A DNA stretch of 64,000 nucleotides from Plumapathes pennacea (Eukaryota > Cnidaria > Anthozoa > Antipatharia > Myriopathidae). Positions 46,656 through 56,761 of the stretch are shown here, piece by piece. Below the pieces are notes generated by a model. The model saw only the letters and a list, made by a program, of their open reading frames with translations. It made no database searches and was not told where the DNA came from. The stretch covers positions 3,353,501 to 3,417,500 of the forward strand of contig OZ038467.1 in NCBI GenBank assembly GCA_964036295.1, in the 5' to 3' direction. Both the position numbers and the translations under genes were made by a program. Numbering within the stretch: the stretch's first letter is position 1; the number at the start of each line of letters is the position of its first letter.

Positions 46656-47207
46656 CTTTGACTGGTCGATTTACGTACCGTTGTAAAGTGTTGTCATACT
46701 GTACATCCGGCGATGCATAGTACTGGCCAGAACCTTTCATTCAAGCGTTTTTGGCATACATATTTTCAAAAACTGCGATTTGAGGCAAACTTAAAACACC
46801 GCGCACAAGAACTTCGCGACGCAACACCATGAACCTCCGTATCCGTTCAGTCGGCGCCAAGTTCGTCGATTCACAACACTGAAGTAACCTTTCGTTTGAG
46901 CGGTCTGACACATCGAATACTGTGGCAAGTTATCCTGGTAAGTTTGAAGCAATTCATCGTGAAATTATTCACTAACCTGATCACCTCGCTGAAAGCGCTG
47001 TGACCTCATGGGTTTCTCGTGATCACGAGCTTGTCACGAAGCAGCCTTCGCCGCCCTGTCATTGTTTCCTCGACCAATAGCGAAGTTCGCGCACAATCGG
47101 CAATCCAGTGCTTCCTTTCATTGGTTCCGAATATCAACGCGCGACCATTTATTGATTCTTACTTACTTAAGCACCCGATGACAAAAAGAAAACAAAAGGC
47201 GACGGAA
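46656..47207 (+). other. 5' flank of the receptor gene
   Basis: No clear TATA box. The receptor frame stays open upstream to a GTG at 47,019 and has another ATG at 47,178. A 5' exon could lie here, but I cannot place one. Confidence 0.35.
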
Positions 47208-48284
47208 ATGGCAGAATCACAAAACGTTTCCTTGCAGAGCACTCCAATCCCAACAAGCGCATCTGAAGCAGCATCGTTTGAAGAACCACAGGCATCAAAA
47301 ATCTTCCGAATCATCTTCTTCTCGCTGACCACCTTGGCGTCCCTCCTGGGGAACTCAGTCATGTTGAAAGCCGCCAGCGCATATCCTTCAAGGAAACCCC
47401 TGTCCTACCATCTGGTGACCAACTTGGCCGCGGCAGAGATCATCAGCACGCTGTGTCTTATTTTCACATTTATCTACGTTTATCTGGATCACTGGCCTTT
47501 TGGTGAATTCGCTTGCACCGTTACCATTCCCCTTCAAGTATTGTCTCTTTTCGTGGTGACTAACACGCTCGCAGCCATCGCAGCTTACCGCTTCGTTTTT
47601 ATCGTCTTCCACATCAGGATTACCGTCACTAACTGCAGACTCATCCTGTTCTTCTCTCTGTTGTGGCTGGTTGCGCTTGCAGTGTCTATGCCTCTCTTCC
47701 TTTTCCTCGAAGTAGTCTTATATAAAGGAGACAGCTTCTGCACCGTGCCAAATTTCAAAGGCAGTAGTCATGATTACGAGATCGCCAGGTTCATCCTGAA
47801 CTTTGGACTGCCGTACCTGATCATGGTAATGTCCTACGCTGCCATGGCTACGAAACTCAGAAAGCACATCAAGCGCAGCAGGGAGGAAGCAGTGGAAATG
47901 TCCAAACTGGGAGAAACCACCAATCAGACCCAAGAGGAGGAAGAGCCGATTCAGCAACAAGACACGGAAGCCACCAATAGAGAACGCAGGAAAAGTTCCC
48001 GAGCGATCGTTGACCGGGAAAACGATCTGCTGAAAATGATTTATACCATCATCATTGTCTTCGCCGTGTGCTATCTGCCTTACCAAGTGCAGTTCTTTTT
48101 CTACATCTTCGATGGATATGAACGCTATCCCGAAGCCAAGCAATACAAAAAAATCATTCGGGAGTACAGCTTGCTTCTGACGAGCTTGTCGAGCGCTCTC
48201 CACCCCCTTTGTTACGGCACCATGAATAAGTTTTACGCCAAGTTTTTCTCGAGATTGGTGTTGTGTAGTTGCAAGTATGAATAG
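47208..48284 (+). CDS. Peptide-receptor-like GPCR (rhodopsin class), copy 2
   Basis: Intronless seven-helix receptor, 358 aa from the ATG at 47,208. This start is chosen because it is the homologous ATG of the second intact copy. Visible parts: N-glycosylation site NVS at 6-8; helix 1 with GNS (49); helix 2 (T-N-L-A-A-A-E, 71-77); F-T-F-I-Y-V-Y-L-D-H-W-P-F-G-E before Cys103, strikingly like neuropeptide Y-type receptors. Cys178 in loop 2 should pair with Cys103. The third intracellular loop is long, Glu/Gln-rich (215-275). Helix 6 has F-A-V-C-Y-L-P (285-291). Helix 7 has A-L-H-P-L-C-Y. The tail is short with C-S-C, a possible palmitoylation site. Odd points: the DRY motif is A-Y-R (126-128) and NPxxY is HPxxY. 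It should act at the plasma membrane. The ligand is unknown. Confidence 0.9.
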   Translation: MAESQNVSLQSTPIPTSASEAASFEEPQASKIFRIIFFSLTTLASLLGNSVMLKAASAYPSRKPLSYHLVTNLAAAEIISTLCLIFTFIYVYLDHWPFGEFACTVTIPLQVLSLFVVTNTLAAIAAYRFVFIVFHIRITVTNCRLILFFSLLWLVALAVSMPLFLFLEVVLYKGDSFCTVPNFKGSSHDYEIARFILNFGLPYLIMVMSYAAMATKLRKHIKRSREEAVEMSKLGETTNQTQEEEEPIQQQDTEATNRERRKSSRAIVDRENDLLKMIYTIIIVFAVCYLPYQVQFFFYIFDGYERYPEAKQYKKIIREYSLLLTSLSSALHPLCYGTMNKFYAKFFSRLVLCSCKYE

Positions 48285-49163
48285 AACATTTGGCGGACTT
48301 ATTCAGCATTCCGAACACTGAATAACACTGATCACAGTCATCAAGGTATCTTACACCACGACTAGAGTGGTTTCAGCTAGGTTTTCTAATGCAAACTAAA
48401 CCATGCCATTTGCATGGATATTAAAAATATTAGAAATCGTTTAGCTTATAAAAAGGTATTTAGCACCAATGAAAAGATACTGAGCGTTAAATATATACAC
48501 AAGGTGCATTCCACTGTTAGAAAATAAATTCTACTGAAGAAAAAAAATGCCGTTTGGCCGATAATTTATTATTTATACCCTAACATGTCCAATTCAACCG
48601 AAAACATTAACTTAACACGGAGCCCGGTTGTTCAAACTTGAACAGGAGGCTAATCCCGTACTATTGGTTGTAACTTTGCTTTAATGTTTTAGGATGAAAA
48701 CGAATAGCCGGTTTTGCTCACAACACATGCAATCTTCCTTGATATTTGCTTTATTGGCTAAAACAAACTTCTTATGGTCCGTTTGCACAAGACGTAAATG
48801 TAAATTTTAGGGGCCGAGAGAGCAAGATGGCAGCTTCTTAGAAGTTGGCAGCGTGACAAGCAACACGTTCGAGTCGGCGACAAACTGTCGTTTACTGTGC
48901 AGTACACTTGAAAAGTTGTAAATGTCGGCATTATATCTTCACACAAATTAGAGAAGTAAATATACAGTAAATGTTTTAGATAGATGAGAATATACGAATA
49001 AATGGGTTCTACACATGTAGTGAATACGTGTGTATAGAAACAGCTGAAGGTGTATTTACATGTTTATAAAAAAAATAAATTTATGTTCGTGTCACTTGGA
49101 GTTATTGCAGGTGAAGTTCTAGACCCTCTTTGAAACAATAATACGCAATAAATAGTCTCTAAA

Positions 49164-49433
49164 ATGAATGATGAGTTCTATTTGAGTTACTTTCGCTTTT
49201 TGAAATGCATAGCTCTGTGCCTTGTGAGTCAGGCTTGTCAGCTGCCTCAAATGACAGATTCATTTATTACAAGCAAAATCAAACAATCATTAAAAAAAAT
49301 GCACAGTGTTATTAGAGCGTCAAAATTAATAGAAAGGAGCTTTGTCATAAACGAAGTTGGCGGCTTATTGGCTCCTTATTATCAGCATTATTGTTTAAAA
49401 CAAGAAAATTCTGTACTTTCTTTGCTGCCATGA
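49164..49433 (+). CDS. 89-aa ORF in the receptor 3' flank, copy 2
   Basis: An ATG-started frame about 880 bp after the receptor stop, present in both intact duplicates (also 61,138). No signal peptide or known domain, though residues 12-25 are mildly hydrophobic. Between the two copies I count three amino-acid changes (I/V, V/I, L/F) and one silent change. That is no sign of protein-level constraint. It may be untranslated 3' sequence. Confidence 0.2.
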   Translation: MNDEFYLSYFRFLKCIALCLVSQACQLPQMTDSFITSKIKQSLKKMHSVIRASKLIERSFVINEVGGLLAPYYQHYCLKQENSVLSLLP

Positions 49434-49693
49434 GGTCTCATTAATTATATGACGTCCATATATTAACTGTCGATAATTCAGTCATTCGCACCGGGAGTAG
49501 AAGTATTATACGTTTCAAAGAAAACATCTCGAAATTTACGGCTCTTGTAATCTTCCTCAGTTATTTTTGTCTATTTTTTTCGTTTGATTATCGTGTGATA
49601 TTCAACCAGCTTTTTTTAAGTGTGAGTAGTACTCTGTGTGATAACATATCAGCCGACGCGAGAGAACAAGCTGCTGCTATTATTTATATTATA

Positions 49694-50620
49694 ATCAGAC
49701 TGCGAATAATAATTAAAACACATTTGCACACAGCGCACACACAGACTGATGTAACAGACCAGTACACTAGTAAAGTCAGTTAAATGAAGGGTTAGCTTTA
49801 GATCGATCATAATTTCCCGGTCGTAGTGTTGCTTTTTTCATATGAGTTCGCACTCGCACCTCGTTGTTAATACGACAAGTGACAGACGTTTCTGTTTAGC
49901 AGGGATTCTCAAGTTGTCAGTGTTAATAATTTCAAGTGACTTAAAAATCATGATTCATGAACACACCACCGGACTACCATCTCCATGTAAAAAAAAGTTT
50001 TACATTTGTCCGTCACAAACATAATCATAATCAGGTCATTGGTAATCATTAGTTAATATGCAAACTTTCCAATCAACAATCAGCATATATGGCAAATAGA
50101 CCGGCCCCAGCCATCGGTGAGTTTGGCGCTGAAAATGATTGAATAAACATGACAAATATCTCTGTCCGCAGAAATTAGTCGTCGACATTTATTCCCCTCC
50201 CTTTACGCTTGACTTCGAAATAACGAGGGCTTCAAATGAACCGAGTTTGAAATAGCTGGGTTCGACTGTACAGTTTTAATGTCGTCGCCAATAGTTCCGA
50301 AAACTAGTTTCTTCCAGTAGCCTCATCTCTTTTTACACAGAGTGGGTACATCTGTGCGATAACACATCCCCCGGACCGCACTGCTTTAAAAAAATATTCC
50401 AGGAGGGGCACTCACAATAATAAGCTGATAGGTGAAAGAGGTGGAAGATCCTCAGACTCAACAAAGGGTGTAGAATAGTCGTACTTTTTGGTATTTTAAA
50501 GGGATCATTGAGAACGGCCGGACTAACGAATTTAATAGGGATGTAAATCTCTCGAGCCTCACAGTTGAGGTCTTCACAACACCGCGTTGTCGCGTTCAAG
50601 TGTTCTTGAAGTCTTTCTGA
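49694..50620. other. No gene seen
   Basis: AT-rich and unremarkable. Short CA-rich words (CACACAGCGCACACACAG) lie near 49,727. I could not find this sequence after the paralogous breakpoint at 61,657. Confidence 0.4.
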
Positions 50621-52148
50621 TTGCTCGCGGACAGCGCAGCTGCGGCGAGCTTAAAAATGGAGGTTTTTTTGTTTTCCTTTTTCTGGGTCGAGAATCAGCA
50701 CACGGTGATTGGTTCATATTATCACGTGATATGCGATGACGTAAATCGCCGCCCGGTTGGCTTAGTTGGTTGAGTGCCGGTCTTTCGTGCGGGATGTCGC
50801 GGGTTCGAACCCCGGCCGGACCAGCACTCGGGGTCTTACAATAACTAAGGAGAAGATGCTGCCTTTGTTTTTATCAGCAAATGGTAAGATCTTCACGTGG
50901 CTCGGATGACTACGTAAAATGGCGGTATCGTCCCCCTATACTTCTATACTTGATTACAGGGGGACGTAAAAGAACCACTGAGGACGTAAACAAATTTCTG
51001 GCAGTGACCACTCTCAGTGCCTGTACTCCACAGTAGTGTGGCGAAGCCAAATTGTTGCTAAAAAGCCCCTTGAGGGGAGCATCAATAAAAATATGTGTGT
51101 AATGTATGTAATTGACTTCGCTAAACAACTCGAGATGTGGCCAGTGAATATTGCTCGTTACTTGTGTGTAAAAGTTAACTGCATCCTATCCAAACTCAAA
51201 ACCATTGGGCTCTGTGGAACATGTACGGATAAACTGGATTTTAGGGAATGATTATGGCTTGTGTTCTTAAGTTCACCGCTGAAGCTTTGAGAATAGCCGT
51301 AAACAAATGTTTGATGGATACCGCTCGGGGATTGCAAATTTCTCTGTCGCCGCTAAAAATTTAATCCCGACGAAACTTTCTGTGGCGGCACGAAATACTT
51401 CTGGGAAGATAACAGGCCGAAAACGGAAACGAAAGCTACGATGAGCTCAGTTTGGCCGCAAAACAATGACGATTTATGCTTTACTCTGTGCATGACATCT
51501 GTTGCCTCATAACATTCTTCTGCTTATCGTACATTGCCTGTTGAAATGTTTCTTTCATTCGATCATGTAGCCTTTGTTTCGCAATGGTCATTGTATACCA
51601 GATATGAAAAATACACCGAAATAGTCCTGAGCATTGAGTTTGCAGTCACAAATGACTGTGAACAAAACCGCAATAATAATGTAAAACAATTATTGTCGTG
51701 TTATATTCCTCGCTTTCAATTTTATATTTGTTACAGAACACGAATACTCGAAAGCCTGATAGAAGAAACGTATTCAGTTAATAAAAGAAAACACAAAAGT
51801 ATTGAAGCGAAGGCTGGATTAATCGTGGCCTCTGGTTAGAAATAAGAGTCGAGGTCAAACTGTCAAAAATCGATTGTGCATAAAAAGATATGTAACGCAT
51901 TCTCAAAATTCAGGGTCGCTCTCCTTTAAGAAGCAAGTGTATGAGTGTTGTAATGATAATTTATAGTTTAATCAGGTTTCATTTGAGCAAGGTGTCAACG
52001 GCCAAGTTCTCTATACTGTGTGATATTTTTCTGGTGAGAAACTGGAAGTCTCTCTTGGGAGTTCCACTCTTGTCCCTACTTTCCATTTTAGTATATTCTG
52101 GTCTCGACGCAACTCACGCCGCGAGCTCACTGGCGACGCCAGGTCTAG
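50621..52148 (+). mobile_element. Helitron-like element, copy 2
   Basis: Reverse-orientation relative of 27,138-28,912. It begins TTGCTCGCGG after an A. A terminal hairpin (GCTCGC...GCGAGC with inner CGCAGCTGCG) follows, and the 3' end is a short hairpin (CTGGC-GAC-GCCAG) then GTCTAG with T following. It shares the T-rich tract, GTGATTGGTTCATATTATCACGTG, and the internal AATAGCCGTAAACAAATGTTTGATGG block with copies 1 and 3. A SINE sits inside it (50,745-51,107). Small ORFs are degenerate. Confidence 0.65.
50745..51107 (+). mobile_element. tRNA-derived SINE
   Basis: A 363-bp insertion in the Helitron-like element, flanked by GTAA (50,741-50,744 and 51,108-51,111). The uninterrupted form GACGTAATTGACTTCGC is present in copy 1. 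The head (50,751-50,823) has a polymerase III A box (TGGCTTAGTTGG, 50,758-50,769) and B box (GGTTCGAACCC, 50,802-50,812). It folds as a degenerate tRNA with a CGT loop, resembling tRNA-Thr but with a mismatched acceptor. The body contains GCACTCGGGGTCTTA and GGGGGACGTAAAAGAACC, familiar from coral SINEs. Not a functional tRNA gene. Confidence 0.85.
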
Positions 52149-53406
52149 TTAAAGGTATAAAACAAAGGAGAATACTGTAACCAGAGGTATACCCATAGGT
52201 ATACAGCTGATAAAAGGGTCATTATTTCGACGGCCGAGCTCGTTGTACAAAATTTCTTTAAGTCTTACCCCTCCCTGGCGAGAAAAACTCCGACTATGCG
52301 GCGTCGAAACTACGTGCACATCTCCGCACCTCAATAAAAATACTTCCCTGCTACATGACAGCTGATCAATTCATGCAATTTTAGCTTATTGACACGCGAC
52401 CATGAGTGTTCGTCGAGCATAATAATCATTTTTAATGATCAGTAAATTGTTTTCCTCGCATGAGTCGAGCTTCAGCTGTTCGTCAGGACACAAGTTGAAG
52501 TAAAGAAAATTTAGTAATATATGTTATTTAGTCATATTGGTTTGACTGTTTCTTTGTTGTGCATCGATGATGATAATACTCAAAATTATTAGCCTACCCG
52601 TGCTGTGAACACCCTTGGGCTGGGTCTAAATTTTCAGTGTGATATTCTTTTTTCTGGCTAATGTGGCTGCCCACATGTTTGCCGACTTATTATCGACCTG
52701 ACACCGCTGCTGCAAACTGCTAAGTCACAATTCTAGAACAGGAAACAGCACCGCAGATGCATGTTTGTTGTTCAGTAGAAACTGGGCGAGCCATTTCAAT
52801 ACTCAGCTGTTTACAGCATTGTGTTCACATAGAGCGAGGTATTGATATTTACGGTCACCGTAATTACTCTCTGTTTGTTTACAAGATAGAGCTTGGTTGG
52901 TCGTGTTTCGTTGCCATTTATTTTTCCGCAACGTAAGTAAAACATATCAATTTCAAAACGTTACCACAGATAATGGTCACACCCACTTCCAGAATCTAAG
53001 CGTAGTTAATTAAAACGCAAATTCTTGACAGTTCCAAAAAAAAAAAAAACATGAAGGCGGAAAAATAACTGACATCGAAGCACAAGGCTTTTAAAAGCAG
53101 GTGAAGCAAAGACAACGCTACAATTTTCCATCTTACAAATCTTTGACGGCTAGTTCCAGTAAAAATGTGGACTAAAATTATCTCGTGTGCATAATTTTAT
53201 TTTCGTTAAAAATCAAACGAAGTTACAATGAGGTTAACTGGTGTGAGACAAAACATTATGTAATCACTCTTTTTAATGAAATGCCTCCCACATTCAAATA
53301 TTTGCCTCTCTTTAATCGAGTCCGGGTCAGTCACTGTGCAAGGTCTAGGTAATTGGTTTTGATCATAGCATGCATGTCAGTAACATATGGTGCTTTCTAA
53401 ATAAAA
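52149..53406. other. No gene seen
   Basis: About 1.26 kb without a supported gene. Contains an inverted-repeat-like stretch around TTTAATGATCAGTAAA (52,431), an A-run near 53,037 and scattered repeat-like words. Confidence 0.45.
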
Positions 53407-53414
53407 ATATATAA
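53407..53414 (+). promoter_or_regulatory. TATA box of peptide copy 8
   Basis: ATATATAA, 91 bp before the start codon. The surrounding promoter differs completely from the other copies. Confidence 0.55.
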
Positions 53415-53497
53415 CGAACGGCGTACGTTCTGGCAGGTAAACGTTCGTGAAGGATCTCAACACTACTGTCTCGGCTAATTCGCTGCAAAACGGGAAA

Positions 53498-53855
53498 ATG
53501 AATTATCGGTTGGTTATTGTTCTCTCATTGCTGCTCGTCAATGTATTTGCATCTAATCACATAACACGCCGTATAAGTACAGGCAGGAAGAAAAGCTTGA
53601 CAGTAAGTTCAGCATGCCCAGGCTTTCAACCCCTGAAAAAATGAAGAAACTATTTATTGTTATTATAATATTATTATTTCTTTTTTCTTGTATTTTTTTT
53701 CTTTTTTTTTACTATCATTATTATTGTTATCATTGTTATATTTTCTCTCTCTCATTCCATCACAGGACAAACTAGCCAGACGAAACGTATGTGAAAGCGC
53801 CAGAATGCTGGACTGCAAAAGAGGAAGTTATTATCTGAGGATCTTGATGACTTGA
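53498..53855 (+). CDS. Secreted cysteine-peptide precursor, diverged copy 8
   Basis: Exon 1 is 53,498-53,602 and exon 2 is 53,766-53,855, with a T-rich 163-bp intron (GTAAGT...CATCACAG) and AATAAA at 53,888. The 64-aa precursor starts with a signal peptide (MNYRLVIVLSLLLVNVFA). It keeps the first basic site G-R-K-K and has a dibasic R-R directly before N-V-C-E-S-A-R-M-L-D-C, then K-R and a new hydrophobic tail (GSYYLRILMT) instead of the acidic one. Promoter, intron, pro-region and tail no longer match the other copies, while the core, both Cys and the flanking basic pairs do. This is the best evidence in the window that the cyclic core is the functional product. It probably represents an older paralogue. 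Expression is not shown. Confidence 0.78.
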
Positions 53856-54029
53856 AGTACAGCGTTTGATTCATTCCACATTTGACAAATAAAATTATAT
53901 GTCAGACCATTTCGTAAACATCCGATTGTTATGTTCAGTCGCCACGGACCTTTTTATGCGCAAGGCAAGGTACAATATTACTACACATTCAAACTCTTTA
54001 AAAAAACGTATAATATATTAAAGTTTTTA

Positions 54030-54637
54030 ATTAAAGTTGTAGATTCATTATCAACATTAAAATCAACAGAACCGTCAGTACGCATCATTCTCTGTATTCG
54101 GCAAACCTTTGATAGCATTTTGAGATTAATAAACAAAAATGTCACTTCACTTTTGGTAAGGTATAAATGCATATTTATAAATGTTACTGGTTGATGTCGG
54201 CTTTGTTAATGGCCCGCTTATACCATAAAGCTGCCGGCGGACGGCAGGCGTCCAGCGGTTATACTAACAAAAGAACTCCATGTTCGCTTTGTGAAGATCA
54301 ACTATACTGCAATCAACATAAGAGAAAGAAATAAAAGGACTGCAGTCTTAATTTGATGGAGCTTGTTCGTTGAGCAATGTGTCGCATCTTGACTGTTTAA
54401 TTCCCCTCTGAAATAACCGGCTGACAGTTGTGCGGCCATTCATTAGTAAATAATATTGTCTATTGAGTTGGCGTGTCAATGTGACTGAATCAACACTAAG
54501 GCCAAGATAATTAGCGTTTTACACAGCGCGTGTCAGTGACTCCACCTGCAGATACTTTCCAGTGGAAAGCGCAGACTATTTTAAATTTCTTATCTAAGGG
54601 CGCATTCGATTAGGTCGATTCCGAAATAGGAATAGTG
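54030..54637 (+). repeat. Duplicated unit: flank, promoter remnant and joined 71-aa ORF leader
   Basis: The unit flank resumes with GTAGATTCATTATCAACATT. The peptide promoter is present to CTTTCCAGTGG (about 54,566), but TATA, exons and intron are deleted and the sequence jumps to AAAGCGCAGACTATTTT. This is therefore a unit without its peptide gene. Confidence 0.75.
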
Positions 54638-54853
54638 ATGTTGATCAGTAGAATTCTTTGGTTTGGAGCTGACTTGGGTAGGATTGAATCGGGAGCTGTT
54701 CAAAATGCCAGTGTGAAGGTTTTCAAAACAATTTCGAACAAAATTCCTCCCGCAACATGCAACACTTATTCCGGAATAGACTCAATCGAACGCGCCCTAA
54801 ATCACCGTAAATGTGTCAATTGGGGATCGCGAGGACAGAGAAAGCTTGCATGA
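54638..54853 (+). CDS. 71-aa ORF of the duplicated unit, copy F
   Basis: Open frame with several private changes (GRIESG, ATCNTYSG, NHRKCVNW, GQRKLA). It is the most diverged of the intact copies but still full length. Function unknown. Confidence 0.3.
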   Translation: MLISRILWFGADLGRIESGAVQNASVKVFKTISNKIPPATCNTYSGIDSIERALNHRKCVNWGSRGQRKLA

Positions 54854-55487
54854 CCATAGAAAGTACTAGAGAATCGAAAAAACTACTAAGCGCTGAAAAG
54901 CAATCTCTTGAGTTAAACATCAAACATCGAGGACATTTTAGGGTGGAAGAGACACGAAATGGAATAAAGGATTTCAACTCATAGACAGTATTAAAGTTGT
55001 AGATTCATTATCAACATGGTGAAATCAACAGAACCGTCACTAACCTACGCATCATTCTCTGTATTCGGCAAGCCTTTAATAGCATTTTGAGATTAATAAA
55101 CAAAAATGTCACTTCACTTTTGGTAAGGTATAAATGCATATTTATAAATGTTACTGGTTGATGTCGGCTTTGTTAATGGCCCGCTTATACCAGAAAGATA
55201 AGAACGCCATGTTCGTTTTGTGAAGATCAACTATACAATCAACATGAGAGAAAGAAATAAAAAGACAAGAGTCTTTTTGGTGGAGCTTGTTCGTTGAGCA
55301 ATGTGTCGTATGTTGAGTGTTTAATTCCTCACTGAAATAACCGGCTGACAGTTGTGTGGCCATATATTAGTAAATAGTTGTCTATTGAGTTGGCGTGTCA
55401 ATGAGACTGAATCAACACTAAGGCCAAGATAATGAGCTTTTTTCACAGCGTGTGTCAGTAACTCCACCTGCAGATACTTTCCAGTGG
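54854..55487 (+). repeat. Duplicated unit: flank before peptide copy 9
   Basis: Unit flank lacking the CTGCCGGCGGACGGCAG palindrome, followed by the full promoter-proximal block. Confidence 0.75.
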
Positions 55488-55495
55488 ATATATAG
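55488..55495 (+). promoter_or_regulatory. TATA box of peptide copy 9
   Basis: ATATATAG, 104 bp before the start codon. It replaces the ATAAATAG of the other copies and is a closer match to the TATA consensus. Confidence 0.65.
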
Positions 55496-55591
55496 CCGCT
55501 CAACACGTACACTCGCAGTTAAACCTTTCCAGAGGATCTTTTTAGACACGACTGCCGCAGTTGCTTCACGCCAAAAATTAAGCGGGAAAAC

Positions 55592-55894
55592 ATGAATTAT
55601 CAGTTGGTTATTGTCCTCTCCATGCTACTCATGGCAGTGCATGGAACTCCCCCGGGGACTGAAGATGCAAGGATTGGCAGAGAGGAAGGACTAGCAGTAA
55701 GTCATAAGCACTTCTGTAAAGTAATATCGGACAAGTTGTTCAAAGCTTGTATTTAAGGCTTCTTTTTATTATGACTTATTATAAATGCATGTATATGTTT
55801 CACACCACAGGTCAAACGAGCCATACGAAACGTTTGTAGAACCGCCCGGATGCTTGACTGCAAAAAAGAACTTGAAGATGATGAAGATTTCTAG
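55592..55894 (+). CDS. Secreted cysteine-peptide precursor, copy 9 (intact)
   Basis: Exon 1 55,592-55,696, intron 114 bp, exon 2 55,811-55,894, AATAAA at 55,978. The 62-aa precursor has the signal peptide (MNYQLVIVLSMLLMAVHG) and a short pro-region. Here the usual G-R-K-K is G-R-E-E, so the first cleavage or amidation site is lost. The K-R before the core, the core A-I-R-N-V-C-R-T-A-R-M-L-D-C, and K-K after it are unchanged. The tail stops early (ELEDDEDF then TAG), as in copy 7. Loss of the first site with retention of the two around the core argues that only the core matters. Confidence 0.78.
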
Positions 55895-56189
55895 AGAAAC
55901 GTGATGAATTTCAAGCTGTATTACTAACAGCAAGATAGCAGTGTTCAGGTCTTGCTGCATTTGACCATCAAAGTTTTAATAAAGTTATCACTGAAGACTT
56001 TGTCTTTGTAATGTGTAGCCGTTGACGCTAAGGGCGCCGTTTTATCTACGAATTGTCGAACCGAACGAGACGCGGTAAACACTAGTCTTTATCCTGTCTT
56101 AGTCAAGCACCAGAAAGTTAACTATGATGCTCTGCGCAGACTATTTTAAATTTCTTATCTAAGGGCGCATTCGATTGGGTCGATTCCGA

Positions 56190-56240
56190 AGTATGTATAT
56201 TGTATTTATACTTGTATTTATATTTGTATTTTGTATTTGG
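56190..56240 (+). repeat. TGTATT-type microsatellite
   Basis: About 50 bp of imperfect TTGTATTTATA/TTGTATTT repeats, inserted just upstream of the 71-aa ORF relative to the other units. Confidence 0.7.
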
Positions 56241-56247
56241 AATAACG

Positions 56248-56436
56248 ATGTTGATTAGTAGAATTCTTTGGCTTGGAGCTGACGTGGGTAGAGATGCATC
56301 GGGAGCTGTTCGAAATGCCAGTGTAAAGTTTTCAAAACAATTTCGAGCAAAATTCCTCCCGCAACAAGCAACGGCACTTATACACGGAATAGGCTCAATC
56401 AAACGCGCCCTAAATCACCCTTTTTGTGTCAATTGA
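56248..56436 (+). pseudogene. 71-aa ORF of the duplicated unit, altered copy G
   Basis: The same ATG and first 26 residues as the family. A 1-bp loss then shifts the frame at AAAGTTTTC, a 4-bp gain restores it at GCACGG-like sequence (GGCACTTATACACGG), and a stop replaces the W codon after FCVN. The product would be 62 aa. Confidence 0.55.
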
Positions 56437-56761
56437 GGATCGCGAGGACAGAGAAAGCTTGCATGACCATAGAAAGTACTAGAGAATCGAAAAAACTACT
56501 AAGCTCTAAAAAGCAGTCTCTTGAGTTAAACATCAAACATCGAGGACATTTTAGGGTGGAAGAGACACAAAATGGAATACAGGATTTCAACTCACAGACA
56601 GTATTAAAGTTGTAGATTCATTATCAACATGGTGAAATCAACAGAACCGTCACTAACCTACGCATCATTCTCTGTATTCGGCAAGCCTTTAATAGCATTT
56701 TGAGACTAATAAACACTTCACTTTTGGTAAATATTAATTAACACTTCACTTTTGGTAACTA

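Larger units (their letters stand above)
47185..49693 (+). repeat. Receptor segmental duplication, copy 2
   Basis: From AACAAAAGGCGACGGAAATG to GCTGCTATTATT this segment aligns with 59,196-61,658. It includes the receptor and about 1.4 kb of 3' flank. The pseudogene copy at 39,072-41,305 is the third member. Confidence 0.9.

Noticed and set aside
47019-47207. N-terminal extension of the receptor to 47,019
   Set aside because: It begins with GTG and has no counterpart in the copy at 59,219; the shared ATG at 47,208 is preferred.
47718-48203. 161-codon antisense ORF, also at 59,687-60,172
   Set aside because: It mirrors conserved codons of the receptor on the opposite strand; expected shadow.
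50751-50823. Functional tRNA gene
   Set aside because: Acceptor and anticodon stems have mismatches and the tRNA-like part is fused to a SINE body with flanking GTAA.
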